This document shows, piece by piece, positions 34,324 through 45,829 of a DNA stretch of 64,000 nt. This DNA is from Adenophora triphylla var. japonica (taxonomy: Eukaryota > Streptophyta > Magnoliopsida > Asterales > Campanulaceae). Position 1 is the first letter of the stretch; each line of letters opens with the position of its first letter. The notes under the pieces were generated by a model, which did no database searches, was not told the origin of the DNA, and saw nothing but the letters and a program-made list of their open reading frames with translations. Position numbers and translations under genes: made by a program. Location of the stretch: NCBI GenBank assembly GCA_022495995.1, contig JAFEMH010002500.1:272719-336718 (forward strand), in the 5' to 3' direction.

Positions 34324-35175
34324 AAAATCCACCTCCCTTCTCTTCTTCTTGAACTTCTTAATCAACTTCTTGAATTATCAGTTTTTTTTTTTGAAAAAAA
34401 TCCACCTCCTTTCCTCTTCCTCTTCTTCTTCTTCTTCTTCCTTATTTTTTTCTTTTTCTTCTTCTTCACTGGTGTTGATTTTTGCATGAGTTGTTTACAG
34501 AGTTGTTGTGGGAGAAGAAGTAAAGATGTTTTGTAAAGCAAATCCGGAATTAGCATTTTCGAAAATGAATTTTTCAAAAAAATAATTTTCTTAATTCAGT
34601 TTTAAAAAAAATAAAATCCGAAATTACCAATACCGGATTACATTAGGCGCGATCGCCCCCACCTATCGCGCGATCGCTCTCTATTTACAGAAAATATTAA
34701 TTTGCTAAAATCAGTTTTGTAAAAAAAAAAAAGAAATTCCGAAATTGGTAACGCCGGATTACATTCGGCGCGATCGCCTCATATATGACGCGATCGCTCG
34801 TTTTTTACAGAAAATATTATTTTGTTAATTTCAATTTTGAAAAAAAATAAAAATAATTGGATTCCGGAATTGGTAATGCCGGATTACCTTATTCCGGAAT
34901 TACCAATTCCGAAATTAATGTGGAAAGTACTATTTTGGTACTTAAGTTTTTCAAAATATTATTTTGGTATATAAATTTTTAAAAATCATTATTTTGGAAA
35001 AAAATCAGAGAAAGTTAAGGTGAATATAATGTTTCCCTAAAATATTCTATTACCTTCTCTTCTGTTGACTTTACGTAAACTAAATAATTATTTTATACCT
35101 AAATCTTTAAAGCAACTATTTATCCTTCAGGCTTCAAGTCACTTTAACAATTTATAAAATTGAATAATGAGTTGT
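34099..35175. other. MULE upstream region with GCGATCGC-bearing tandem repeat
   Basis: It holds a 40-base poly-T run (34281-34320), T-rich stretches, and two to three imperfect ~125-bp tandem copies (34609-34855). Each copy has CCGGATTACATTNGGCGCGATC, then a second CGCGATCGCTC about 20 bases on. TTCCGGAA-type palindromes follow (34860-34910). 34920-35030 has a repeated ATTATTTTGG word. No gene. It may contain the MULE's 5' end, but no terminal repeat was identified. Confidence 0.45.
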
Positions 35176-35848
35176 TCTTGTAGAAACTAGTTCTAGAATA
35201 AGCTATTCTAAAATTTATTTTGCGAAAGTGCCTTTTCTAGTACAATAAAGTATCTGTTGCAATATAAACAAAGTTCCTGTTTTATTATGACACTAATAAA
35301 CACATTTAAATAGGTTGTAATGTTAAATAATGCGGTAATATCGTTGAAAAATAGTGCCTGTTGTAGTGTTAAAAAGTACCTGTTGTAGTATTGAAAAGTA
35401 CCTCTTGTAGTATTGAAAATGTCTGGTGTAATATTGAAAAGTGTAAAGTGAATTAAAAAATACATGCCTGTTATAGTGTTAAAATATGCCTCTTATAGTA
35501 TTCAGATGTACCTTCTGCAATATCAAAAAGTGTCAGGTGAGTTTTGATTATTATTACAAAAGTGCCAAGTGAATTAAAAAACACATGCATGTTGTAGTGT
35601 TAAAATATGCCTCTTGTAGTATTCAGAAGTGCCTTCTGCAGTATCAAAAAGTGCCAGGTAAAATATATGCATGTTGTAGTGTTAAAATGTGCCTGTTGTT
35701 GTGTAGAAAACTGTCTCTTATAAGTTTCAATTATTTACAAAAATGTCACCGCACATTTTGAGAAGTATTATTTATTTACAAAAATACCATCGCGCCTATT
35801 TAAAAACACGTTCTACGCTCAAACGAGCGTAGAACACGTTTTACAAGA
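35176..35848. mobile_element. Hairpin-ended repeat element A
   Basis: Terminal inverted repeats of ~47 bp (35176-35222 and 35802-35848; inverted right end TCTTGTAAAACGTGTTCTA, left end TCTTGTAGAAACTAGTTCTA). Each terminus folds on itself; the right one has a perfect 11-bp stem (GTTCTACGCTC, loop AAAC). The interior is a degenerate tandem array with words TGTTGTAGTGTTAAAA and AAGTRCC, including a higher-order unit of ~117 bp (35439-35540 and 35556-35657). No coding capacity or target duplication seen. Not assigned to a superfamily. Confidence 0.6.
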
Positions 35849-35975
35849 GATTTTCACTTTAATAATACTAAGATTACAAAAACTCTTACAAAATTTTGCT
35901 CGTTAGTTAATAGCATTGTCAATAAGTATTCGATGTTGCGTTTGTAGGTCTCACTACTTTTTGATTTAACTTTTA
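35849..35975. other. Short unclassified spacer
   Basis: AT-rich, nothing recognised. Confidence 0.4.
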
Positions 35976-36108
35976 GGGTTCGTTTGGATGCATTGATTTT
36001 GAATTCAATAAATATTCAAATTCTATAGAATTTAAATAAATTCGAATTTGCTTTTAAAATTATAGCATTTTCATTGTTTGAATAATGTGTGGAATTCAAT
36101 TGTAATTA

Positions 36109-36343
36109 CTCCCTCCGTCCCACGATAATCTGCAAAAAGATCCCTTTTGAACGTCCCACAATAATCTGCACTTTTCTAAAAAGGAAATGGGACCCACTTT
36201 TCTTTACTCACAACCATTACCCATTTACTCCACTTTCTTTCTCCTACCCAACCATCTACACTCACAACACATCACCTTTTTAACCTTTTACCTTAATTTC
36301 CGCGCCATCCCAAAAAGTGTATATTTTCCTGGGACGGAGGGAG
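36109..36343. mobile_element. Stowaway MITE 1
   Basis: 235 bp, TA on both sides, inverted ends CTCCCTCCGTCCCA and TGGGACGGAGGGAG. Stowaway elements are Tc1/mariner-type MITEs. Confidence 0.93.
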
Positions 36344-36393
36344 TATACATTATACTTAAAATAAAAGTTCAATAATAAGTCAAGTATCTAGTT

Positions 36394-36450
36394 TAGTCTA
36401 GTGGTATATGGTTATTAGTTATTATTAATAACAAGGGTTCAAACCTTGCT
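36394..36450 (+). repeat. tRNA-like SINE head
   Basis: An A-box-like TAGTCTAGTGG (36394-36404) and a B-box GGTTCAAACC (36436-36445), 32 bases apart, as in a tRNA promoter. No cloverleaf can be drawn, so a SINE fragment is likelier than a tRNA gene. Confidence 0.45.
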
Positions 36451-36492
36451 AACAACAAAAGTATAAAAATTTAATATTTTTAAAAATAAATA

Positions 36493-36783
36493 CTCCCTCC
36501 GTCCCGGCCCAAATGTCTCATCTTTTCTTTTTGGGCGTCCCATTTAAAATGTCTCAACCCAAAAAAAGAAAGTTTTTTATTACTTTTTTATTTGTGGGAC
36601 CCACTTGTCATACTCACAATAAATATCCACTAACTATTCCCTACCCCACTTTCTCTTTCCTACATCACTTTCATACTCACAACATTTATTACACTATACA
36701 CTTTTTACATTATACAGTATATATTTATTCCTTAATTCTCGTGTCGAACCCATTTTGAGACATTTGGGCCGAGACGGAGGGAG
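36493..36783. mobile_element. Stowaway MITE 2
   Basis: 291 bp, TA flanks, CTCCCTCCGTC at the left and GACGGAGGGAG at the right, with inner GGCCCAAATGTCTC inverted. Related to the worn copy at 40556-40856. Confidence 0.92.
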
Positions 36784-36785
36784 TA

Positions 36786-37110
36786 GTATATACTGGTGGT
36801 GGTTAACGGCGGCGGTAGGTGGCAGCCGGCGGAGGTAGTTAGAGGCGGTGATTTTCTAAGCCAGTGGGCGGCGAGAGCGGCGGAGGCGGCCGGCGGTGGC
36901 CGGAGGTGTTGGTGGCGGCAATGGTGGCTGTAGGCGACGGTAGCGATTAGCGGAGGCGTTGGCAGCGACGGGAGGTGGCACAAATGGTGGCCGGAGGCTG
37001 CGGCGGTGGCCGTAGGTGTTGGCGGCGGCAATGGTGGCTGTAGGCGGCGGTGGCGGTGGCGATTGTCGGAGGTGTTGACGGCAGCGGAGGTGGCACAAAT
37101 GGTGGTGGTT
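36786..37110. repeat. GC-rich minisatellite, ~110-115 bp unit
   Basis: GGCGG/GGTGG-rich block in otherwise AT-rich DNA. CGGCGGTGGCCGKAGGTGTT recurs at 36891 and 37001, and GGTGGCACAAATGGTGG at 36974 and 37089. It produces proline/alanine-rich minus-strand frames with no domain. Confidence 0.8.
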
Positions 37111-37340
37111 GAAAGTTGTTGTGATAGCGGTAAAAAGAATGTGAGTTGTTATTAATTGATCAAAATTTAGAATTTAAATTATTAGGATTTAAGATGAAAT
37201 TAGTTTTGTGGAATCGATTGATTTAGAATTTCAACACAATTTCAATTTTAAATTTTAGTTATGTTCCCAAACAATGAAATTGGTTTTGAACGCCCCAATG
37301 CCAATTTCAAGCTATGAAATTGGGGTATCCAAACATAACC

Positions 37341-37500
37341 TCAATCAAGTTTTGCCAATTCTGTTTGAAACCAAAATTTTGTTAATTTTTTTTGTATCCA
37401 TAACATTGCCCTTATAAATTTAGAGGTAAAATAACCATCAGATTATTCACCCCTAATTTAAATTTAAGGTTATGGTCAATATTATTCCACAAAATCTAGG
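37341..37500. other. Short unclassified spacer
   Basis: AT-rich, nothing recognised. Confidence 0.4.
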
Positions 37501-37963
37501 GAGAAACGCGTTTCTTCATAAGTTATGGAGAAACGGGTCCCGACTTGTCGCGCGACAATGAACTGGATATCCAGAACCTTATGAAAGTGATATCCAGAAA
37601 CCTTCAATGAATATCCGTAAAACCTTCAAAATATTTACGGATATTCATTTCGATGGTTTCTGGATATACATTTGAAGGTTTTCTCGGATATCCGTAAACC
37701 TTCAATAGCAATTTACGGATATGTCCTAACACATTTCCTCGGATACGCACCTAACAGCTTACTGGATATGCACCTAACAGCTTACTGATATACATTTCAC
37801 ATACTTCCTGATACGCACCTAACGGTTAGCCGGATATCAACCCAAAGCTTCCTGGATATCCGTGCTTTTGGCCTTTCTGGGTTTTTTTTTTCTGGATATC
37901 AAATGCAAAGCTTCTGGCTATTAAAAACACGTTTCTCCATAGTTATGGAGAAACGCGTTTCTC
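37501..37963. mobile_element. Hairpin-ended repeat element B
   Basis: 463 bp. The left end (GAGAAACGCGTTTCTTCATA, 37501-37540) and inverted right end (GAGAAACGCGTTTCTCCATA, 37923-37963) match over ~36 bp, and each is a hairpin (ACGYGTTTCTCCATA against TATGGAGAAACGCGT). The interior is a degenerate array of GGATATCCGTAAACCTTCA-like words in both orientations. No coding capacity. No target duplication evident. Confidence 0.6.
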
Positions 37964-38609
37964 AGCAGACCTACTCATATTATTCACACATTTTCGTTTG
38001 TGAGCAGATCGAGCCCGTTCGCTCATTCTCTCTCCTCGTGCGACTGAAATTAATATAGTAAAATATGTATCCTATTCAATACAAAATCATCTTATCCGTC
38101 GATCATCAAAATAGAAAGACGTAACTAAATTCTCGCTGCTTGCACACATGTGCAAGAACTTGGAGCCTTTCCAAATTCGGGAGTAGCTAAATATAGTACA
38201 TTCCAACAAACCAAAAACGCCAAAATAACTAATCTTCCTAGCTAGTAGCTACTAATTTTGACTTTTTAACAATACCCTTCTTTTGGACAAGAACACTGCT
38301 TGCTCAACTTTAACTATCTACCAAAATCAAGAATTATCAGCCACTTCGGTGGTTCAACCTTACCCAACCCCTCATATTCAGCTTTCAATGGTCAAACCCA
38401 AACCAAGGCATAATATTAATATCCCATCCCATTCAACTTGGCTTCTTCTTTAATCTTTTATCTTTACCCCCTCCCCCCCCAATCCAATCCTAAACTACCA
38501 TATCTACCCTCCTCCTTTTTGCACCTCCCACCCTCGACTCCACCAAAATTAACTAGTAATGTAATTAATATTCTTGAAACATTTATATTTTTCCCACTCT
38601 TGATCTAAA
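37964..38609 (+). other. Intergenic DNA upstream of the kinase gene
   Basis: No element recognised. A poly-C run is at 38472-38481. Probably distal promoter. Confidence 0.45.
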
Positions 38610-38959
38610 TTGTGCCACGTGTTTACTTGCCATTGTTGCCAAGTAATCGCTGTCATGACCTGCCTAAAAGCTGTCACTCCCTACCCATATTTTGCAACGT
38701 TTTATAACTCCCGTTAAGCAATCGTCAAACTCTAGAGAGAGGAGAGAGAGGGAGAGAGAGAGACCACCTACAGAGTTCCCACCCAACAAAGTAATTACAC
38801 ATACCTTTCAAAAATGCAACCTTTATGTCCTTCCTTCCCACCTAGTATATAAACGCCACTTACCAACTAAATTTCTAACTCACATTAACACAAACCAATT
38901 TTCTGGATACTCTTCTTCTTCTTCTACTTTTTCTTCATCTTCAACAAGTTCAACCTAAA
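38610..38959 (+). promoter_or_regulatory. Promoter and 5' leader of the kinase gene
   Basis: A TATA box TATATAAA lies at 38846-38853, 107 bases before the ATG, so the leader is about 80 bases and CT-rich (repeated TTC). GCCACGTGTTTAC at 38614-38626 contains a G-box/ABRE core CACGTG (38616-38621). A GA-rich run is at 38735-38763. MAPKKK17/18 genes are known to be ABA-induced, and the ABRE-like site fits that, but it is inference here. Confidence 0.6.
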
Positions 38960-40174
38960 ATGGAGTGGTCTCGAGGCCATATTCTCGGCCGTGGCTCCTC
39001 CGCTGTCGTGTCAGTCGCCACCTCTGCCTCTGGCAACGTTTTTGCAGTCAAGTCTTGCGAGTTATCACAATCCGGAACTCTGCAAAATGAACAGAGATTT
39101 CTTTCAATTTTGAGTAGTCCTTATTTGGTAAGCTACAAGGGGTGTGACATTACTAGGGAGAACAAGCTTATGTACAATCTTTTTCTAGAGTACGTTTCTC
39201 GTGGCACAATTGTCGATGTAATTAGTGACAATTGTGGGGTATTTAAGGAGTCGATGATCGCACATTACACAAGGCAAATTGTACATGGATTAGAGTACCT
39301 TCATTCAAATGGGGTAGTGCATTGCGACATTAAGGGTAGTAACATTTTGATTGGTGAAAGCGGGGCCAAAATTGCTGACTTGGGTTGTGCAAAATGGGCG
39401 GCGGATCAAGCGGCACCACTAGGCGGGACGCCAATGTACATGGCACCTGAAGTTGCGCATGGTGAAGAACAGGGGTTCCCAGCAGATATATGGGCGCTGG
39501 GGTGCACAGTTATTGAAATGGCAACAGGTCGATCACCGTGGCCTAACAATGTCAATGACCCATTATCAATTCTTTATCGAATTGCATTTTCTGGGGAATT
39601 GCCAGAATTCCCTAATTTTCTCTCCGACCAAGTAAAAGATTTTCTTAGCAAATGTTTAAGAAGAGATCAAACAGAACGGTGGACGGCAAAAGAGCTTCTC
39701 AACCACCCATTCATCGGAGAATCGAAACAAAATAATCAAGATTTTATTACAAGCTCACCGACAAGCATTCTTGATCAAGACATTTGGGATTCAATAGATG
39801 GAGAAGCAGAAACAGAAACTGAAACTCGTCCAGATATTCTTGATCAAGTCGAATCATGTTCATGGAATTCGACTGGGCAAAGGATCGAACATTTGGCGTG
39901 CAGTTCAGGGGAGGCAGATTGGAGATGGGAGGAGTCTTGGACGACAATCAGAAGCAATGTCGGAGATGATGAAGGTAGGAGTGGAGGGTGTGGGCCGGTG
40001 ACAGGTTGGGTTGGTGATGACATGGAGGTGGAGGTGGAATTTAATGTCAGTAGCTTATTAAAGAAGAAAGAATTTGTGATAGGGTGTAGTTGTAATAATA
40101 ATTTAATGAAGGGGTGGTGCACGTGTGTAGAAAATAGTGATGGAGTTGGCTGTCTTATTAATCTTCCCAGATGA
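38960..40174 (+). CDS. MEKK-type mitogen-activated protein kinase kinase kinase, MAPKKK17/18-like
   Basis: 404 residues, single exon. The kinase domain spans about residues 1-252: Gly-rich loop GRGSS (10-14), VAIK-type Lys31 (FAVK), alpha-C Glu44, catalytic loop HCDIKGSN (121-128, Asp123), DLG in place of DFG (140-142), activation segment GGTPMYMAPE (155-164), DIWALG (176-181), and Arg240 in RWTAKELLNHPF. The very short N-terminus, single exon and HCD instead of HRD fit the ABA-responsive MAPKKK15-18 group. This group phosphorylates MAPK kinases such as MKK3 in ABA/stress signalling in Arabidopsis. The 150-residue C-terminal tail is acidic and Ser/Trp-rich, with no domain that I recognise. 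The start is chosen because MEWSRGHILGRG matches the family's usual beginning and the ATG follows a TATA-led leader. The frame is intact. Orthology to 17 or 18 cannot be decided here. Confidence 0.95.
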   Translation: MEWSRGHILGRGSSAVVSVATSASGNVFAVKSCELSQSGTLQNEQRFLSILSSPYLVSYKGCDITRENKLMYNLFLEYVSRGTIVDVISDNCGVFKESMIAHYTRQIVHGLEYLHSNGVVHCDIKGSNILIGESGAKIADLGCAKWAADQAAPLGGTPMYMAPEVAHGEEQGFPADIWALGCTVIEMATGRSPWPNNVNDPLSILYRIAFSGELPEFPNFLSDQVKDFLSKCLRRDQTERWTAKELLNHPFIGESKQNNQDFITSSPTSILDQDIWDSIDGEAETETETRPDILDQVESCSWNSTGQRIEHLACSSGEADWRWEESWTTIRSNVGDDEGRSGGCGPVTGWVGDDMEVEVEFNVSSLLKKKEFVIGCSCNNNLMKGWCTCVENSDGVGCLINLPR

Positions 40175-40232
40175 TTAATTTGTCCTTATTTATTTTAGAC
40201 ACTCTATTTTTATTTTTATCGTGAATATGAAA

Positions 40233-40238
40233 AATAAA
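40233..40238 (+). terminator. Candidate polyadenylation signal
   Basis: AATAAA 59 bases after the kinase stop codon, in an A/T-rich stretch. A Stowaway MITE begins 31 bases further on. Confidence 0.4.
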
Positions 40239-40268
40239 ATAGAAAATGGAAAATGGGTTTAAAAGATA

Positions 40269-40553
40269 CTTCCCCCGTTTCACAACAATAGCCGATTACG
40301 CTATCAAGCTTTCTGCACCTTTAATTAAGGAAAAAGTGAAAAGGTTGATGTGTTGTGAGTATAGATAGTTGAGTAGGAAAGAGAATGAGTGGAGAGAATA
40401 ATAAATTATAATGGTGTTGTGAGTATTAAAATAATATAGGAGAGAAAATGAGCGGAGAGAATAGTAAAGATTCTTTGCCATTTTAGGAAGTGTGACTTAT
40501 TAGTGGGACGCCCAAAATGGCAAAGTGTATCACTTGTTGTGGGACGGAGGGAG
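40269..40553. mobile_element. Stowaway MITE 3
   Basis: 285 bp, TA flanks. Left end CTTCCCCCGTTTCACAA, right end TTGTGGGACGGAGGGAG (left end worn). It lies within 100 bp downstream of the kinase coding region and may supply its 3' UTR. Confidence 0.85.
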
Positions 40554-40555
40554 TA

Positions 40556-40856
40556 TTTATTATTATTTTTGTTTTGGTTGAAATGTCTCAATTTTTTTTT
40601 GGTGTCTTATTTAAAATGTCTTCACCTAAAAAAGAAAAGTTTTTTATTATTTTTTTATTTGTGGAACCCACTTGTCATATTCACAATAAATATCCACTAA
40701 CTATTTCCTATCCAACTTTCTCTTTCCTACATCACTTTCATGCTCACAACATTTATTTCACTATACACTTTTTACATTATATATATTTATTCCTTAATTC
40801 TCATTTAATTCTCATGCCGAATTCATTTTGGAACATTTAAATTGGGGTGGAGAGAG
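40556..40856. mobile_element. Degenerate Stowaway MITE (MITE 2 relative)
   Basis: The interior matches 36530-36760 (AAAATGTCTNAACC, then CACTTGTCATA and the CATCACTTTCA stretch). The right end is decayed to GGGGTGGAGAGAG before TA; the left inverted end is lost against MITE 3. Confidence 0.7.
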
Positions 40857-40858
40857 TA

Positions 40859-41192
40859 TGAGTGAAACAAATGGACTTCATTAACATTTTTTTTAAGTAA
40901 CATTTGTTATGAAACACCGTAAAAGAAAAATGTGGGCCTGGGGCTCCAAAATCACGCGTCATTGACACAGGAGAAATGACAATTAATTAGAAAGATCACT
41001 ATTTCGGGTACAACCCATTACTCCGTAGTCCAGCCCATAGAGCTTAAGCCCATTTGTAACCAATCACATACCAATGGCCTGCCTACCCTTCAAATCAGTA
41101 CTCTTTACCTGATAACCCAACTTCACAGGTCATGGCATCATGAGATAAGATCCACCATACTGTACAAATTATGCTCTCCAGTTTCAAATATA
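40859..41192. other. Intergenic DNA
   Basis: No feature recognised. Confidence 0.4.
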
Positions 41193-41488
41193 CTCCCTCC
41201 GTCCCACCTCACTTGACACCCTTGAGGTTTGAGGTTGAGGTGAGCACGACAATTAAGGAAAAGAATAAAATTAAAAAAAATATATGGTAGAAAATGAAGA
41301 GAGAAAATGAGTGGGGTAAATAGTAGTGTTGATTGAATAAATTGAATGGTGAAAAATGAAGAGAGAGAATGAGTGGTGGGGTAGAGTGAATATAAAATTA
41401 TAAAAAGGTAGGCTATTTTGGAAAGTGTCAAGTGAGGTGGGACGGCCCAAAATGGAAATAAGTGTCAAGTGAGGTGGGACGGAGAGAG
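41193..41488. mobile_element. Stowaway MITE 4
   Basis: 296 bp, TA on both sides, CTCCCTCCGTCCCACCTCAC and GTGAGGTGGGACGGAGAGAG as long inverted ends. A poly-T stretch follows at 41501-41534. Confidence 0.92.
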
Positions 41489-41504
41489 TATATCACTTTC
41501 TTTT

Positions 41505-41535
<31 letters not shown>

Positions 41536-41645
41536 TGAAAGGAACAATATATTAATTGCGTTAATAAAATTTAAGAAGATGATGCTCTACAATTGTTATC
41601 AAAGACTCGGCCCAAAAAATAAATCCCAAAGATGAAGGAGTTGGT

Positions 41646-42962
41646 CTTATAAAAAACTAGTTTTTTCTTAAGATAAGGAAAAACGTGTTTTCAAAATAAA
41701 TGGTGGCAATTTTGTAATTACTGGCAACCATGTTCAAAATAAACGGTGGCATTTTTGTAATTACTGGCAACCATGATAAATGCCAGTGTTAATATTACAA
41801 ATGACCAGTGATTTCAAACTGGCATTTTATAAACATGAAACTGGCACTTTTTACACGGGCACTTTTAAATACAACGAACCGACACTCTTCACACCGGCAC
41901 TGTTACACTAACACCGACACTTTGTTACACTAATATTTTTGTTGGCTCTCAAAAATACAAGCACTGGCATTCAAAAATACATGGACTGGCATTTGAAAAC
42001 ACATTTACTGGCACTCAAAAATGCATATACTGGCACTCAAAAACACTGATAATTATTTTTACTGATATTCAAAAAAACATGAACTGGCATTCAAAAAAAC
42101 ATGGACTGGCATTCAAAATTACAAGAACTAGCATTTAAAAAATACATTGACACTCAGTTACACACTTACTTGCACTCTATTATACACTATCTGGCACTCC
42201 AAAATACATGGACTGGCACTCCAAAACACATACACTGGCATCTAATTACCCAGTCCACCAACGCATCAAATTCTCAAACTGGTACTCAAATACTTATAAA
42301 CTGGCATTTCAAAACTAGAGAACTGGCATTCAAAAACCAGAGCACTGGCATCCAATTTATTGCTTTGGCCTTCCTCACAATTCCTTCACAATTCCTTCAA
42401 CCTAACACCAGAAATCAAAACAGCAATCTCTCTCTCTGGTCTTCCGAATCAAAGAGGTCAAGCAATCTCAAAACAAAAGAATGGTCGATGTATCTTTTAG
42501 CAAGCTTTGCGTCTGTCTCCGATGAATCCACAAATCTGAGAAGAAATTCGTAAGCAATCTGAAGATGAGGCCACGAAGGTTCCATACTTGGTTCCTCATC
42601 CTCTGCGTCAAACACATCCGGCGGCTTGTTATTATGAAAAGCGACAAATTAGGGCTTTAATTTGGATCGGAGTGAGGATGGTTGAAGGAGATTGGGTCGA
42701 GTTGTTTGAGGGAGAGGGAGAGCTTGGTGATGGTTGATTTGGGGATGGCAGAGGAGGTTGTCGCCGGCGAAGGGGAAGGGTGAGGAAAGCGACGGCGACG
42801 GCAATGGCGGACGGTAAAGGTGAGGGATTTGGGGAAGACGATAGGGAGAGAAACCGGTGGTCCTCTTTGCGTTTAGAGAGAGAGAGGGAGTGTCCGTTAG
42901 TTTTAGTTTAGGGAGAGAAACACGTTTTTTGTTAACTTATAAAAAAACGCGTTTTTTATAAG
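41646..42962. mobile_element. Hairpin-ended repeat element C with captured gene fragment
   Basis: 1317 bp. The left end (41646-41692, CTTATAAAAAACTAGTTTTT) and inverted right end (42918-42962, CTTATAAAAAACGCGTTTTT) match over ~46 bp, both continuing to AAAAACGTGTTT, and both are imperfect hairpins. Just inside the left end GGTGGCATTTTTGTAATTA occurs twice; element A has GATGGTATTTTTGTAAATA at the corresponding place of its right end. 41780-42360 is a degenerate array of ACTGGCATTCAAAAACA-like words. 42380-42900 is gene-like and includes a PP2A subunit piece on the minus strand. No clear target duplication. Confidence 0.65.
42415..42642 (-). pseudogene. Captured fragment of a PP2A B' (B56) regulatory subunit gene
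   Basis: A minus-strand frame reads [53 protein letters not shown] then QRER, and stops two codons after a Leu-Leu-Phe. This is the conserved first part of the B56 HEAT-like repeat domain of PP2A regulatory subunits, close to the plant ATB' group. Homology breaks off right where the family continues with a conserved Y-L-K-T stretch. B56 proteins direct PP2A to its substrates. Only ~60 of ~500 residues are here, enclosed by element C's ends, so it is a capture, not a gene. The Pro-rich upstream sequence (42660-42900) is not recognised. Confidence 0.85.
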
Positions 42963-43343
42963 TATTTGGCAAGATGAAGACATCTATGAAGACGTATAAT
43001 CATACACAAACTATCCGCCGCAATGAAATAGTGTAATACATCTTGAAATGTGATGTCCCACCCTAATCAAATCTCATGTCAATGACCTGGGACGCTCAAA
43101 CGCTTATCCAAGCAAAACTTGGATATGACCCAACATTGGTATTCAGAAAAAACCCCCGCACGAAAATAAATTGGCTTTGAAAACATGATAAATTAACATA
43201 ATAAATGCCAACAAAAAATCTCAACCATTGTAACAAAAATAAATTCAACCAAAACAAATGCTCTCGGCATAATGAAGTGAAAACAAAGGCTCTGGACTAA
43301 GTAGAGGAAGCATAGGCTCTCGATGAAGTAGAAAAAGCATAGT
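42963..43343. other. Intergenic DNA
   Basis: Nothing recognised apart from two related words, CTAAGTAGAGGAAGCATAG and GATGAAGTAGAAAAAGCATAG (43298-43342), next to the CACTA end. Confidence 0.4.
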
Positions 43344-43684
43344 CACTAAAAGGAAAAACGATTTTAGCTACGGCAAATTCCGTATTTAGCTACGGATTTG
43401 TTCCGTAGCTATTTCGTGGATGCAGGTTCGTCGCTAAATTGGGCGTCGCTGTTTTGAAGCTGTTTTAGAGACGGATATGACCGTCTCTAAATTGTCTGTC
43501 TCTAATTTAGAGACAGATATGTCTGTCTCTAAATTAGCTACAGATATGACCGTCGACTGATTAGCGACAGATTTTCCGTCTCTAATTAAATTCTCGTTTA
43601 ATTTTCGAACCATTTTAGCGACGGATATTTCAGTCGCTAAATTGATATTTTTTTTTTAAAAAATTAAATATATATTAATATATA

Positions 43685-45829
<2,145 letters not shown>

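Larger units (their letters stand above)
35976..37340. mobile_element. Possible PIF/Harbinger-like element hosting two MITEs
   Basis: GGGTTCGTTTGGAT at 35976 pairs with ATCCAAACATAACC ending at 37340; flanks are TTA and TCA. Just inside, both ends carry GAATTYAAAT/ATTTRAATTC-type AT-rich words. The interior is filled by two Stowaway MITEs, a SINE-like head and a GC-rich minisatellite. The termini are short and the flank duplication imperfect, so this is tentative. Confidence 0.45.

Noticed and set aside
34228..34536. Phe-rich membrane-like protein
   Set aside because: Caused by a 40-base poly-T run and neighbouring T-rich DNA.
36394..36450. tRNA gene
   Set aside because: A and B boxes are present, but no acceptor, D or anticodon stem can be formed; kept as SINE-like.
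36732..37110. Pro/Ala/His-rich minus-strand frames
   Set aside because: Low-complexity reading of a GGCGG-type minisatellite; a second frame is equally open.
35176..42962. Calling elements A-C Helitrons
   Set aside because: No TC start or CTRR end with the single 3' hairpin; here both ends are matching inverted hairpins.
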